Below, piece after piece: positions 45,604 to 54,567 of a stretch of 64,000 bases of DNA; position 1 is the stretch's first letter; the number at the start of each line of letters is the position of its first letter. Source of the DNA: Emticicia sp965283955 (GTDB lineage: Bacteria > Bacteroidota > Bacteroidia > Cytophagales > Spirosomataceae); contig CBDIQW010000001.1 in assembly GCA_965283955.1 (NCBI GenBank), forward strand, positions 3,658,001 through 3,722,000, in the 5' to 3' direction. The notes beneath the pieces were generated by a model, which saw only the letters and a list, made by a program, of their open reading frames with translations, was not told the DNA's origin and did no database searches. The translations under genes were made by a program, and so were the position numbers.

Positions 45604-46404
45604 ATGCAATCATCTGGTTTAAAATTCAGATTTATCATAGGTATAGTCATGGCAATTGTGGCCTTGATAAGCTATTACAGCAAAAATCAAGTAAACCCCA
45701 TAACTGGCGAAAAACAACATATTGACCTTACGCCCGAACAGGAAGTAGCAATGGGTTTGCAGTCGGCCCCACAAATGGCTCAAGAATATGGTGGTTTATA
45801 TAGTGATAATGAAGTACAACAACAAATCAAGTCTGTTGGTTATAAACTCGTCAAACAAGTTGTAGATGAAGTAAAAAGTAAAGGAGCAACAGTACCCTAT
45901 CAGTTCGATTTTCATGTGTTGGCCGATGACCAAACCGTTAATGCTTTTGCACTACCTGGCGGACAAATGTTTATTACGGTTGGACTTCTGAAAAGATTAA
46001 AGTCAGAAGACCAGTTGGCGGGTGTACTCGGTCATGAAATTGGCCACGTGATTCATCGCCATTCGGCACAACAAATGGCCAAATCTGACTTTTATAATGG
46101 TTTGGTAGGTGCTGTGGCAACGGCAACTTCGGACGGAACAGGTATGGGTGGTGGACAAATAGCTCAGTATGTAGCCCAAATTCAGCAAATGAAATTTGGT
46201 CGGGAAGACGAACTCCAGTCCGATGAATTTGGTGTAAAATATTTGATTAAAGCAGGATACAACCCCAACGCCATGATTGAAGTAATGGAGATTTTGGCCG
46301 AAGCCAGCGGTGGCCAGCAACGTGACGAATTCATGAGTTCGCACCCAAGTCCTGAAAACCGTATTGCCAAAATCAAGGAACATATTGCTAAATATAGCAA
46401 ATAA
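45604..46404 (+). CDS. M48-family zinc metalloprotease
   Basis: 266 residues with one N-terminal membrane segment (IIGIVMAIVALISYY) or uncleaved signal. The BepA/Oma1-like start LTPEQEVAMGLQSAPQMAQE is followed by NAFALPGGQMFITVGLLKRL and the zinc motif H144-E-I-G-H148 (GVLGHEIGHVIHRHSAQQMA). The third ligand is probably in the ELQSDEFGVKYLIKAGY segment. It probably faces the periplasm and degrades misfolded membrane or secreted proteins. SSHPSPENRIAKI near the end is typical of the family. Confidence 0.93.
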   Translation: MQSSGLKFRFIIGIVMAIVALISYYSKNQVNPITGEKQHIDLTPEQEVAMGLQSAPQMAQEYGGLYSDNEVQQQIKSVGYKLVKQVVDEVKSKGATVPYQFDFHVLADDQTVNAFALPGGQMFITVGLLKRLKSEDQLAGVLGHEIGHVIHRHSAQQMAKSDFYNGLVGAVATATSDGTGMGGGQIAQYVAQIQQMKFGREDELQSDEFGVKYLIKAGYNPNAMIEVMEILAEASGGQQRDEFMSSHPSPENRIAKIKEHIAKYSK

Positions 46405-46430
46405 AAACTATTTATAGACTAAAAGTTGAC

Positions 46431-46475
46431 CGCATGGTAGCAAAATCCGAGTGTTTTGTAGCCATGCGATTACTT
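46431..46475 (+). terminator. Terminator of the M48 gene
   Basis: CGCATGG (46431-46437) pairs with CCATGCG (46462-46468), and AAAA/TTTT extends the stem inside; ATTACTTTTT follows. Confidence 0.65.
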
Positions 46476-46557
46476 TTTATGAGATATTCTAAAACCAACG
46501 AACAATTATTCACGTATGTTGTTTAAATGACTGTAAGAAAAGCTTAAACAAAAACCA

Positions 46558-47250
46558 TTGTCAACATCTACTGCCATATTGATTTTTACGCAAGAAGCAT
46601 CGAAAGAAGCTACTCGTAAAATGCTAACTCCCTCGAAGAATCAAGGAGTCAACCGATTGGTATTTGATAAGTTGAATCATTTCGTGGAGCGTACGGCCGT
46701 CTCAGCCGCTTCTAAGACTCAACATCTACAAGTTTTTTATTCAAATCAATTAATCATGCCAAACAATAATAGCTTCGGGAAACAACTTTCGGCAGCTATT
46801 CAAGTAGTTTTTGAGCGAGGTTTTGAAAAAGTAATTTGTATCGGAAACGATTGCCCCGCACTCGATGAGAATCGAATTTTAGCGGCAGCCGAAAAACTTC
46901 AGACTGTTGATATTGTTGTTGGCCCTAATAATCGTGGAGGAGCTTATTTAATTGGTATTTCGAGCAAAGGTTTTAATGCGGAAGTTTTCGAAAATCTTGC
47001 TTGGCAGAGCGAAAAAATGTTGGAAAGTTTTATGGAGCAATACACTCACAAAGCTGTATTGTTGCTCGAAACGCTTTCAGATATTCATAATTTTCAAGAA
47101 CTACAAACCTACACAACATCAAGGGGTTTTATTGCCTTTTTACTCCAAATTATAGAACAAACACTTTCAAAAATTCAAGATTTTTACTGGACTTTTGAAG
47201 AAAACTGTTCGATTCGCTCACTTTCCCTACGAGCCCCTCCCGTTGCCTGA
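46558..47250 (+). CDS. DUF2064-family glycosyltransferase-like protein
   Basis: 230 residues, read from a TTG at 46558 because the fold begins with STAILIFTQEASKEATRKML; the next ATG at 46621 would cut the first strand. FEKVICIGNDCPALDENRIL and VDIVVGPNNRGGAYLIGISS match the GT-A-like DUF2064 group (sometimes named rSAM/selenodomain-associated transferase 1). The nucleotide-sugar substrate is unknown. The C-terminal 40 residues look less conserved. It has no obvious operon partner; the TonB receptor begins 117 bp later. Confidence 0.75.
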   Translation: MSTSTAILIFTQEASKEATRKMLTPSKNQGVNRLVFDKLNHFVERTAVSAASKTQHLQVFYSNQLIMPNNNSFGKQLSAAIQVVFERGFEKVICIGNDCPALDENRILAAAEKLQTVDIVVGPNNRGGAYLIGISSKGFNAEVFENLAWQSEKMLESFMEQYTHKAVLLLETLSDIHNFQELQTYTTSRGFIAFLLQIIEQTLSKIQDFYWTFEENCSIRSLSLRAPPVA

Positions 47251-47367
47251 AATTACCTTTTGCCATGTGAATTTACCTCTTTTAGCGAACTTTCTAAGTC
47301 CGCAATTTATTTCTGTACTTTTTTTAATCAAAACACACCATATTACTATCACTGAAAGTTAATTATT

Positions 47368-50337
47368 ATGAAAAAATTCCTACTAATCTTATCGTTTTTT
47401 TACTCGTTTACATCCATTGCTCAAGAAAAACTGGAAGTCAATGTTAATGATTTATTGACGCTTAAACCCATCAAAAGTGTAGAGGTTTATTTGGAAGCAG
47501 TCAACGAAAAACCAACCACAGGAATAACCGACAAACTCGGAAAGGTCGTTTTCGGCAATGTGTCTTCCAGCAAAATCTACAAAGTTTACACATTCGCCAA
47601 CGATAAATATGCCGAAGCTATACTGGCTAATATTTCGTTGAAAGCTGGCGAAACAACCAAAGTAACCATCGAATTGCCTTCGATTCGTGAAGAACTTTTG
47701 GAGGAAGTCAGAATCACGAACTCGAAAAGAGCCAAAATGAATACCCAAAATGCCGAGGTTTCTTACATCATTCCCAAAGAAGAGATTCAGGCATTGCCCG
47801 TAGAAGGTCGTGACATTACCCGAACGTTGATTCGCCTACCCAATCTGACAGTGGCTACGCTTGGTTATGCCGAAGCTCCCAATGTTTCGATTAATGGTTT
47901 GGGCGGAACTTTCACTAATTACCTCATTGATGGAATGGATAATAATGAGCGTTTTCTCGGAAACGCAAAGTTTAATACACCCGTTGGTTTTGCTGAAGGT
48001 ATTTCGGTCTTGACAAATAATTACTCAGTCGAATTTGGTAATACAAGCAACGGACTCGTAAACGTTACGAGTCGTTCTGGCTCAAATAAACTCACTGGCG
48101 AAGCATTTTATCTGACTCGCCCAGGAGCGGTTATTGATTCAAAATCGCCTTTTGCAACCTTAGATTTATCAGGAAATCAAGTAAAAGATGGTTTCAAACG
48201 TGACCAAGCAGGTTTTGGTTTGGGCGGTGCCTTGAAAAAAGATAAAACGTTCTTTTACCTAAATTTCGAGCAAACAGTTGATAAAAAAGATAATTTATTA
48301 AATGTACCAGCTTTGGGTGTGAACGAAACCGTAACGGGCTACAATCGTTTTTCGTATGTTTCTGGAAAAATCGACCAAGTTTGGAGTCAACGTTTTAAAT
48401 CTTCGTTGCGTGTAAATTATGGTAGTTTTGATATTGACCGCCAAGGTGGTGGCCTCGAAGGCGGAAACCTCTTTCCATCGGCAGCTTCGGCACAGAAAAA
48501 CCGCACATATTTGGTTGCCCTAAAAAATGCCTACGTTTTGAGTTCGTATCTAACAGGTGAAACTAATTTCCAAACATCTTATTTCCGTTGGAATTACCGT
48601 GAACCAGTAAATCCGACCAGCCCATCTGTAACTGTTCAAGACCCAAGTGGGGCAGCAATTGCGGTTTTGGGGCAAAGCGGAGCAATTTTCGATGATGCCG
48701 AATATACCAACCAAATTCAACAAAAGTTTTTTTATCGCCAAGGTAAACATTCATTTAAGTTAGGAGCAGAATTTATTACCTCTGACTTCTCGCTTTTGGG
48801 TGGCGGAAATCAATACGGAACTTACGTAGTGAGACTTTCGCAGCCACAATTAGATGCCCTACGAGCCAAAGGTGTTACTTCGAGTCTTGACGTTAGAGAT
48901 ATTCCAGCCGATGTTCGAGTAATTAATTATGATGTAGAACTTCGACCAACTACCTTCGGGGCAAGACAAAATGTATTTAGTGCTTATTTTGAAGATTTAT
49001 TTTCGGTTACAAACAAATTAAATCTCACAATGGGGCTTCGCTACGACTATGATAATTTGACAAAAGGTGGTGGAAACAAAGGCGATTTGAATAATTTAGC
49101 CCCAAGAATTGCCTTCAACTACAAAATTGATGATAGAAATACTATCAGAGGTGGTTACGGAATTTTCACTGATAAAATCAAGTATTCGATTTACAGCGAT
49201 GCTTTGCAGTTTAATAGTACTTCAGCCGATTATAAAAAACAGTTACAGGAACTACAACGTCTCGGGAAATTAGACCCGAACGCCGATATTGAGAAAATTA
49301 CCTTTCCAGGAAATATCCGAGCAACAGCTACGAACGTGAGCTACCTCAACGGCCCAAGTTATACAGATTTACAGCCTCGCCGTGACCGTCAGTTTACGAA
49401 TAACCTTCGAATCTTGAATCCGAATGGTTTTCAAAACCCGTATTCGCACCAAGTTTCGATGGGTTATCAAAACAAAGCTGACGAAGACCACCTTTTCTCG
49501 CTTGACCTAAACTACGTGGCAACTAATAATTTATACTATATTCGCAATATTAATGCTCCATCGGCTTATCCATTGGATGACCCAAAAAATGTGGTCGTAA
49601 GAAAAGTAGCGGATGCCGATTTAACTCGTCCTGTACCATTAAAGTCTGACAGTCGAGGACAATACGCAGTCGTTGGGAAAGATACATTGAGAGGAATTTC
49701 CCGAAACGTATTTATGAATGAAACCGACGGAAAAGCTCGTTATTGGGCAATGAATGTGGTGTATCAGAAACTAAAAGGTGCTGACAAATACGCTTATCGT
49801 TTGAGTTATTCATTGGCACTAATCAAAAGCAATACGAGTAGTATAAACACTCGTGCCAACGATGCAAATAATTACGAAGCCGAATATACTTATGACGAAA
49901 ACGACCGCCGTCACGTAATGAGTGCCATGTTTTTCTGGTATCCTCTCAAAGGTTTGGTTGTTTCACCCGCTTTTTTGATACAAAGTGGCCAGCCTGTCAC
50001 ACGCATTGCCGATGCTCGTATTTATGGTACAACCGACCTCAACGGTGATAATGATTTCTTTAACCCTGGCGATTATAGCCCAGGCGATAGACGTAACAGC
50101 GACCGCTTGCCGTGGGCAAATACGCTTGATTTATCAGTAAAATACACATTATTGAAGCATTTTGAGTTTTCGGCTGATGTATTTAATCTACTTAATGCGG
50201 CCAATTATTCGGGCTTCAATGTGGTTCGTGGAAATAGTAATCAGTTTCAGGTAGGAGCAAAAAGCACCAATACGTTTGTGGTAAGAGCGGCCTCTGCCCC
50301 TCGTCAGTTTCAGTTTGGTGTAAGATATGTATTCTAA
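47368..50337 (+). CDS. TonB-dependent outer-membrane receptor
   Basis: 989 residues. A signal peptide ends TSIAQ. The N-terminal carboxypeptidase-regulatory-like domain (about 20-110) is followed by the plug (about 125-250: IPKEEIQALPVEGRDITRTL, NVSINGLGGTFTNYLIDGMD) and a long beta-barrel ending APRQFQFGVRYVF with terminal Phe. There is no SusD gene. It lies 11 bp before a kinase gene and, beyond it, a nucleoside hydrolase, which suggests import of a nucleoside or sugar derivative; this is inference from operon layout. Confidence 0.9.
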   Translation: MKKFLLILSFFYSFTSIAQEKLEVNVNDLLTLKPIKSVEVYLEAVNEKPTTGITDKLGKVVFGNVSSSKIYKVYTFANDKYAEAILANISLKAGETTKVTIELPSIREELLEEVRITNSKRAKMNTQNAEVSYIIPKEEIQALPVEGRDITRTLIRLPNLTVATLGYAEAPNVSINGLGGTFTNYLIDGMDNNERFLGNAKFNTPVGFAEGISVLTNNYSVEFGNTSNGLVNVTSRSGSNKLTGEAFYLTRPGAVIDSKSPFATLDLSGNQVKDGFKRDQAGFGLGGALKKDKTFFYLNFEQTVDKKDNLLNVPALGVNETVTGYNRFSYVSGKIDQVWSQRFKSSLRVNYGSFDIDRQGGGLEGGNLFPSAASAQKNRTYLVALKNAYVLSSYLTGETNFQTSYFRWNYREPVNPTSPSVTVQDPSGAAIAVLGQSGAIFDDAEYTNQIQQKFFYRQGKHSFKLGAEFITSDFSLLGGGNQYGTYVVRLSQPQLDALRAKGVTSSLDVRDIPADVRVINYDVELRPTTFGARQNVFSAYFEDLFSVTNKLNLTMGLRYDYDNLTKGGGNKGDLNNLAPRIAFNYKIDDRNTIRGGYGIFTDKIKYSIYSDALQFNSTSADYKKQLQELQRLGKLDPNADIEKITFPGNIRATATNVSYLNGPSYTDLQPRRDRQFTNNLRILNPNGFQNPYSHQVSMGYQNKADEDHLFSLDLNYVATNNLYYIRNINAPSAYPLDDPKNVVVRKVADADLTRPVPLKSDSRGQYAVVGKDTLRGISRNVFMNETDGKARYWAMNVVYQKLKGADKYAYRLSYSLALIKSNTSSINTRANDANNYEAEYTYDENDRRHVMSAMFFWYPLKGLVVSPAFLIQSGQPVTRIADARIYGTTDLNGDNDFFNPGDYSPGDRRNSDRLPWANTLDLSVKYTLLKHFEFSADVFNLLNAANYSGFNVVRGNSNQFQVGAKSTNTFVVRAASAPRQFQFGVRYVF

Positions 50338-50348
50338 AAATTAGCAAA

Positions 50349-51344
50349 ATGATACTCAAAAGCGATAATCTAATAGAACTCGAAAGTTATTTATATGCCC
50401 AAAAGTGGCTCAATGAAGACGAATCTGTATTGAAAGTAGAAAAACCTGGTGAAGGAAATATGAATTTTACTTTGCGGGTTTATACTTCATCGGGTAGAAC
50501 TTTTATCATCAAGCAATCTCGGGCGTATGTTGAAAAATACCCTTCTATCGCTGCCCCCGAAAATCGGGCAATTATTGAAGGGAAGTTTTATGAATTTACC
50601 CAAGAAAACGAAAAGTTGAGGCATTTTATGCCTCAACTTTTGGGCTTAGATGAAGTCAATAATATTATCATCACGCAAGATTTAGGGGCAAGTAGCGATT
50701 TAACAAATCTTTACCAGCCCAACCAACAAATTTCGGTGGAAGATATTGAATCAATAAGCCAATATCTAAGCGAATTGCATGGAGCATTCAAAACGCAAAC
50801 ACCCGACGGAATTTTCAGAAATCGAGCCATGCGAGCCTTGAATCATGAGCATATTTTTAATTATCCATTCATGGAAGATAACGGTTTCGACCTAAATAAT
50901 GTGCTTGAGGGCTTACAGGAAGCAGCAATGGTTTACAAGACCGATGAAACCCTCAAAGCAGTTGTGAGAGAATTAGGCGAAGTATATCTGGCTGATGGAC
51001 AATACTTACTGCACGGCGATTATTATTTGGGAAGTTTCTTGAAAACCAACAATGGAGTAAAAATAATAGACCCAGAATTTTGTTTTTATGGTCGTCCTGA
51101 ATTCGATTTGGGAGTGTTGATTGCTCATCTAAAAATGAGTGAACAAAGCTCCGAAATCATAGAAGCAGCTATCAACAACTACGAAAAAGCCGATGATTTT
51201 AATGAAAAACTATTCAGTCAGTTCACTGGAGTTGAAATTATGCGTCGAATTATTGGTTTGGCACAACTTCCGCTCACGCTTTCGCTCGAAAAACGAATAG
51301 CACTCTTGAGCGAAGCAAAAACTCTCATAATCAACACTTTATAA
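50349..51344 (+). CDS. APH-fold phosphotransferase, methylthioribose kinase-like
   Basis: 331 residues with a kinase fold of the aminoglycoside phosphotransferase/MtnK group. VEKPGEGNMNFTLRV and TFIIKQS form the ATP-binding lobe; LLHGDYYLGSF has the catalytic Asp and the H-G-D-x-x-x-G-S pattern of MTR kinases (HGDLHTGS in MtnK); KIIDPEFCFYGRPEFDLG is very close to the MtnK DPEFAFYG motif. It probably phosphorylates 5-methylthioribose or another pentose. It sits between a TonB receptor (11 bp) and a nucleoside hydrolase (1 bp), so a pentose released by the hydrolase is the natural candidate substrate. Confidence 0.75.
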   Translation: MILKSDNLIELESYLYAQKWLNEDESVLKVEKPGEGNMNFTLRVYTSSGRTFIIKQSRAYVEKYPSIAAPENRAIIEGKFYEFTQENEKLRHFMPQLLGLDEVNNIIITQDLGASSDLTNLYQPNQQISVEDIESISQYLSELHGAFKTQTPDGIFRNRAMRALNHEHIFNYPFMEDNGFDLNNVLEGLQEAAMVYKTDETLKAVVRELGEVYLADGQYLLHGDYYLGSFLKTNNGVKIIDPEFCFYGRPEFDLGVLIAHLKMSEQSSEIIEAAINNYEKADDFNEKLFSQFTGVEIMRRIIGLAQLPLTLSLEKRIALLSEAKTLIINTL

Positions 51345-51345
51345 A

Positions 51346-52310
51346 ATGAAAAAAATATTATTTATAGGTTTATTGTTGTTAAGCCTACCCATTTTTGCCC
51401 AAAAGAAAATCTGGTTTGACACCGATATAATGATTGGTAACCCCGACAGAGCTCCGAGGGAAGTAGATGATGCCATTACGTTGATGATGGCTCTAAAGCA
51501 CCAAGATAAAGTAAAAATAGAAGGTATCAGCCTAATAACGTATGTGGACTATGCCTACGGAATTACGGAGAAAATGCTGAAATGGTACGCACCAAACTTA
51601 TCAATTCCAATTTATAAAGGTTCTGATACTTGTAATGATTTAGGCGTAGAAAACGACGCCACAAGAGCATTGGCAGCGGCATTAAAAAAGAAAAACTTAC
51701 GATTTTGGCTCTTGGGCATGCTACAAATGTGGCTACGGTTCTGAAAAATCATCCCGAATTAGCCTCACAAATTGAAGAAATTGTATTTTGTGCGGGTCGA
51801 ACGCCCGACTTTCATTTTCGACCAGGTTTAGAGCAACATACGGTTTCTGATTATAACTTTGAGAAAGATGTAGAATCTTTCAAAGTAGTTTTTGATTCGG
51901 GTGTAAAAGTTGTTCTTTCGGGTTTTGAATGCAGTGTTTACTTATTTCTTGGCAAAACTGACTACGATTTTTTGAATAATACTTTCGAGGGAGATAAATG
52001 GGTGTATGACTTCCTAAGACCTTGGTCGAAAAGACACGAGCAACTTTTTGGCAATGATGGCTTCATTCCGTTTGATGTTACGCCTTTGGGCTACCTAACT
52101 CACCCGCAGTATTTCAAATATTACGAAAATATTCCAGTCAGAATCATTACCAAGCCCAATGATGCCACTATTCCTGCGAATCGACCAAAAGAAAAGGCAT
52201 TTTTGGAGGTTTCGCCTACTTTCGATTCAAAATGGAAATGTCAGTATGCCTACAAAACCTTACCAGGATTTGAGGAAATTGTGATAGAAGCACTGAAACG
52301 AGCAAAGTGA
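51346..52310 (+). CDS. Exported nucleoside hydrolase, frameshifted
   Basis: Enzyme splitting nucleosides into base and ribose. A signal peptide (LLLLSLPIFAQ) places it in the periplasm. The calcium-site motif is split by an insertion, FDTDIMIGNPDRAPREVDD, as in one subgroup of the family. The first frame stops at 51744; the second carries LTILALGHATNVATVL, FCAGRTPDF and PFDVTPLGYL. One extra A in the A5 run at 51691-51695 gives KKKKLTILALGHATN and a protein of about 321 residues. It starts 1 bp after the kinase stop, so both are surely in one operon. Confidence 0.85.
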
Positions 52311-52314
52311 GTTT

Positions 52315-52346
52315 AAAAAGGCGATTCATCAAAATCGCCTTTTTTT
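52315..52346. terminator. Bidirectional terminator
   Basis: AAAAAGGCGATT pairs with AATCGCC and seven T around a 6-base loop. It ends the nucleoside hydrolase operon and overlaps the end of the convergent XRE gene. Confidence 0.85.
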
Positions 52347-52644
52347 ATGCCTTTTCTGAGTAAAGTTCATCTACAATTCCTTGCATGGCTCGCTTGATTT
52401 CTCTTACAAAACGCTTATTATCAGGATTTTGTATATTTTCTTCTTGCATTGCTTTGAAGAATAAAATATAAGTTGGTACATCTAAAGCCGCACTCAATTG
52501 CTCCATCGTTTCAAGACTTGGGTCTTGTTTTTCGGATTCAATTTGAGATAAATATGAATTAGAAATACCTGTTTTTTGAGCAAGTTCTGACTGGCTATAA
52601 CCTTTTTCAAGTCTTGCTTCTTTGATTACTTTTCCGATGTGCAT
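52345..52644 (-). CDS. XRE-family helix-turn-helix regulator
   Basis: 99 residues. The DNA-binding domain is at the N-terminus: IGKVIKEARLEKGYSQSELA and QKTGISNSYLSQIESEKQDP, then a helical C-terminal part of about 35 residues. It lies 14 bp after a small coiled-coil gene on the same strand, an arrangement often seen in toxin-antitoxin or phage-like control pairs, but the partner has no toxin fold that I recognise. It may repress its own small operon. Confidence 0.9.
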   Translation of the reverse strand: MHIGKVIKEARLEKGYSQSELAQKTGISNSYLSQIESEKQDPSLETMEQLSAALDVPTYILFFKAMQEENIQNPDNKRFVREIKRAMQGIVDELYSEKA

Positions 52645-52658
52645 GATACACTTTTGGT

Positions 52659-52895
52659 TTATGCCAAGAACTCCATCATTCTAACAATCTTGTAAAGCCA
52701 ACTGGCAACTTCACCCGATTTTTTCATAAGTTCTTTATAACTCTTTCCCTCTTCTTTAGCGATGGACTCTTTGGCTTTTTCAATGTTTTTTAAAACTTCC
52801 AACAACTTTTTTCTATCTTCTTTCGACAGTTTTTTACTAAGTAATTGACTTCTAACGTCTAATTCTGTACTTAACAACTGCTTGATGATAGCCAA
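52659..52895 (-). CDS. Small helical protein paired with the XRE regulator
   Basis: 78 residues from a TTG at 52895; strongly helical, charged and coiled-coil-like (LLSKKLSKEDRKKLLEVLKN, IEKAKESIAKEEGKSYKELM). The same frame remains open upstream to about 52985 and reads WSDNGKFREKTKNFKNFKKW then ANSEKYYL, which looks protein-like, but it has no ATG; removing one G from the ATGG at 52977-52974 would join an ATG to it (MSDNGKFREK). So the true gene may be about 105 residues with an indel at its start. No family recognised. Confidence 0.5.
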   Translation of the reverse strand: MAIIKQLLSTELDVRSQLLSKKLSKEDRKKLLEVLKNIEKAKESIAKEEGKSYKELMKKSGEVASWLYKIVRMMEFLA

Positions 52896-53084
52896 ATAAT
52901 ACTTTTCTGAATTTGCCCATTTTTTGAAATTTTTAAAATTTTTCGTTTTTTCTCTAAATTTTCCATTGTCAGACCATTTTAAGTTTTAATTTAGTTATAA
53001 TAACAAATATCAAACTAATTTCATTAAAAACAAATCATTTTCACAAATAATGAAATAAATTTATCTTGAAAGAATATTTAACCT

Positions 53085-53116
53085 TTTGTAAGACACCTTT
53101 AAATCTCTTATCTTTG
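53085..53116 (+). promoter_or_regulatory. Near-consensus Bacteroidota promoter of the cvpA-mscL pair
   Basis: TTTG (53085-53088), a 20-base spacer, then TATCTTTG (53109-53116). This is the best match to the TTTG-N19-21-TAnnTTTG consensus in the window. The ATG of the CvpA gene follows 16 bases later. Confidence 0.75.
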
Positions 53117-53132
53117 TTCAAAATTTATAGAA

Positions 53133-53663
53133 ATGAACGTGCTTGACCTTATTTTTATCCTTCCACTACTTTATGGGGCTTACCGTGGCTACCAAAAAGG
53201 ACTTTTTATTGAAATCATCGGCGTTGCTGCTTTTATTGTCGCTATTGTTATTGGCTTTAAGTTTTTGGGTTATGGAATGAATCTCATTGCCCCAGTTATT
53301 GGCGAAAGCCTTGCTAATCGCTTTTTACCTTATTTGAGTTTTACGGTTATCTTTTTTCCGACAATTTTCTTGATAAATAAAATGGGTTGGATGCTCCGCC
53401 GTGCGTTGCGTTTCACTATTTTGGGTACGATTGATGGCTTTGCAGGTGCTTTGGTAGGAGTATTTACGTGGCTTTTTGGAATCAGTACATTTTTGTGGTT
53501 GATGTCGAGCATTGATATTAATCTTCCTAAAAAATTGACTGATGAATCGCTGACTTACCCAGTTATGAAAAAGGTTGCTCCAACCGTTATCTCAAAAGTT
53601 TCAGATTGGATTCCAACGGGCGGTAATATCATTAAAGAATGGACCAAAGAAAATAAAAATTAA
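53133..53663 (+). CDS. CvpA-family membrane protein
   Basis: 176 residues with four predicted membrane segments. The start MNVLDLIFILPLLYGAYRGY matches CvpA (D-x-x-(x)-x-x-G-x-x-G-x-x-x-G layout), followed by GLFIEIIGVAAFIVAIVIGF and GTIDGFAGALVGVFTWLFGI. E. coli CvpA is linked to colicin V production and envelope stress resistance, but the molecular function is unclear. It is 8 bp before mscL and has a strong promoter of its own. Confidence 0.87.
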   Translation: MNVLDLIFILPLLYGAYRGYQKGLFIEIIGVAAFIVAIVIGFKFLGYGMNLIAPVIGESLANRFLPYLSFTVIFFPTIFLINKMGWMLRRALRFTILGTIDGFAGALVGVFTWLFGISTFLWLMSSIDINLPKKLTDESLTYPVMKKVAPTVISKVSDWIPTGGNIIKEWTKENKN

Positions 53664-53671
53664 ACGATATT

Positions 53672-54028
53672 ATGGTGAAAAAAATCAAACTATTTTTGAT
53701 GCGTAGCAATATCATCGACCTTGCTACGGGGGTGGTTATCGGTACGGCTTTTCAGAAAATCATTTCGGCAATGATTGATAAAATCTTTATGCCATTGGTA
53801 GGCGTACTGATTGGAGGAGTGAATTTGAAAGATAGATATACCGAAATTTTGACTGTAAAGATTGGTTGGGGAGAAGCCCTACAATCAACTTTTGATTTTG
53901 TGGTCGTAGGCACAATTTTGTACTTTTTTCTGAAAGCCCTTGGTCAAAGTACCGAAGCTAAACCACAAGTAGATGATTTATTGATTGATATTCGTGACGA
54001 ACTGAGAAAACTCAATGCCAAGAAGTAG
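53672..54028 (+). CDS. mscL: Large-conductance mechanosensitive channel
   Basis: 118 residues, a little short but complete. The pentameric channel opens on osmotic downshock. The first membrane helix with its signature is FLMRSNIIDLATGVVIGTAF, followed by MPLVGVLIGGVN, a short periplasmic loop and a second helix (FDFVVVGTILYFFLKAL). The cytoplasmic C-terminal helix (DDLLIDIRDELRKLNAKK) is the usual bundle. It is downstream of cvpA in a two-gene operon. Confidence 0.94.
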   Translation: MVKKIKLFLMRSNIIDLATGVVIGTAFQKIISAMIDKIFMPLVGVLIGGVNLKDRYTEILTVKIGWGEALQSTFDFVVVGTILYFFLKALGQSTEAKPQVDDLLIDIRDELRKLNAKK

Positions 54029-54130
54029 AACGATTTTCTAAATTGTATTGTAGGGCAGCTTTGTAAGCTGTCAGTTGAGTAAGAATGTGCTGTAAAAGAG
54101 ACAAGTTGGAAACGTATTCTATTCTACAAT

Positions 54131-54457
54131 TTACTTCTCAAATAACCTCGCCAAACGCCCAGCTACAAAGCTAAAAACCAACGAGATTCCACAGCCAGCA
54201 AAGGTACCAAACATGGCCATATCAGCACTTACGGGTGTGAAAAGTTTTAAGAAATAGACGCTAAGCAGAATAGCCACTTGCGTGAGTGCCAATATCCAGC
54301 CACGGTGTGGCTCTAAATAGCCAATCAGAAAACTTGAAAGTGCCAAAGCCGACATCATCAAGTACGCCCCCGAACCAATGCTGTGATAAATAATATAAAC
54401 TACCAAAGCCGTTACGGCCAACGAAATGGCAATATGACGTAGAAATTTAGTGTCCAT
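54131..54457 (-). CDS. Small four-TM membrane protein of unknown function
   Basis: 108 residues with four hydrophobic segments separated by short loops (IAISLAVTALVVYIIYHSI, YLMMSALALSSFLIGYL, GWILALTQVAILLSVYFLKL, GTFAGCGISLVFSFVAGRLA). The segment pattern resembles many small unknown membrane proteins, and I recognise no family. Downstream of the M16 gene on the same strand but separated by a double hairpin, so probably transcribed on its own. Confidence 0.6.
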   Translation of the reverse strand: MDTKFLRHIAISLAVTALVVYIIYHSIGSGAYLMMSALALSSFLIGYLEPHRGWILALTQVAILLSVYFLKLFTPVSADMAMFGTFAGCGISLVFSFVAGRLARLFEK

Positions 54458-54501
54458 TTGCTGAAAATTTAGACCATAAAGGTACGAAACAATAAAAATA
54501 A

Positions 54502-54563
54502 AACCCCTCTAATTTGGAAATATTAGAGGGGTTAAAACTCTCCCCATCGGGGAGTTAGAGGGG
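54502..54563 (-). terminator. M16 terminator built from a palindromic repeat
   Basis: Hairpin 54502-54513/54522-54533 (12-bp perfect arms) is followed on the minus strand by a T-rich stretch. A second element (core CTCCCCATCGGGGAG, 54538-54554) precedes it on that strand, and TTAGAGGGG at 54555-54563 can replace one arm of the first hairpin. The core resembles the elements at 39104 and 58399. Confidence 0.65.
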
Positions 54564-54567
54564 CTTT

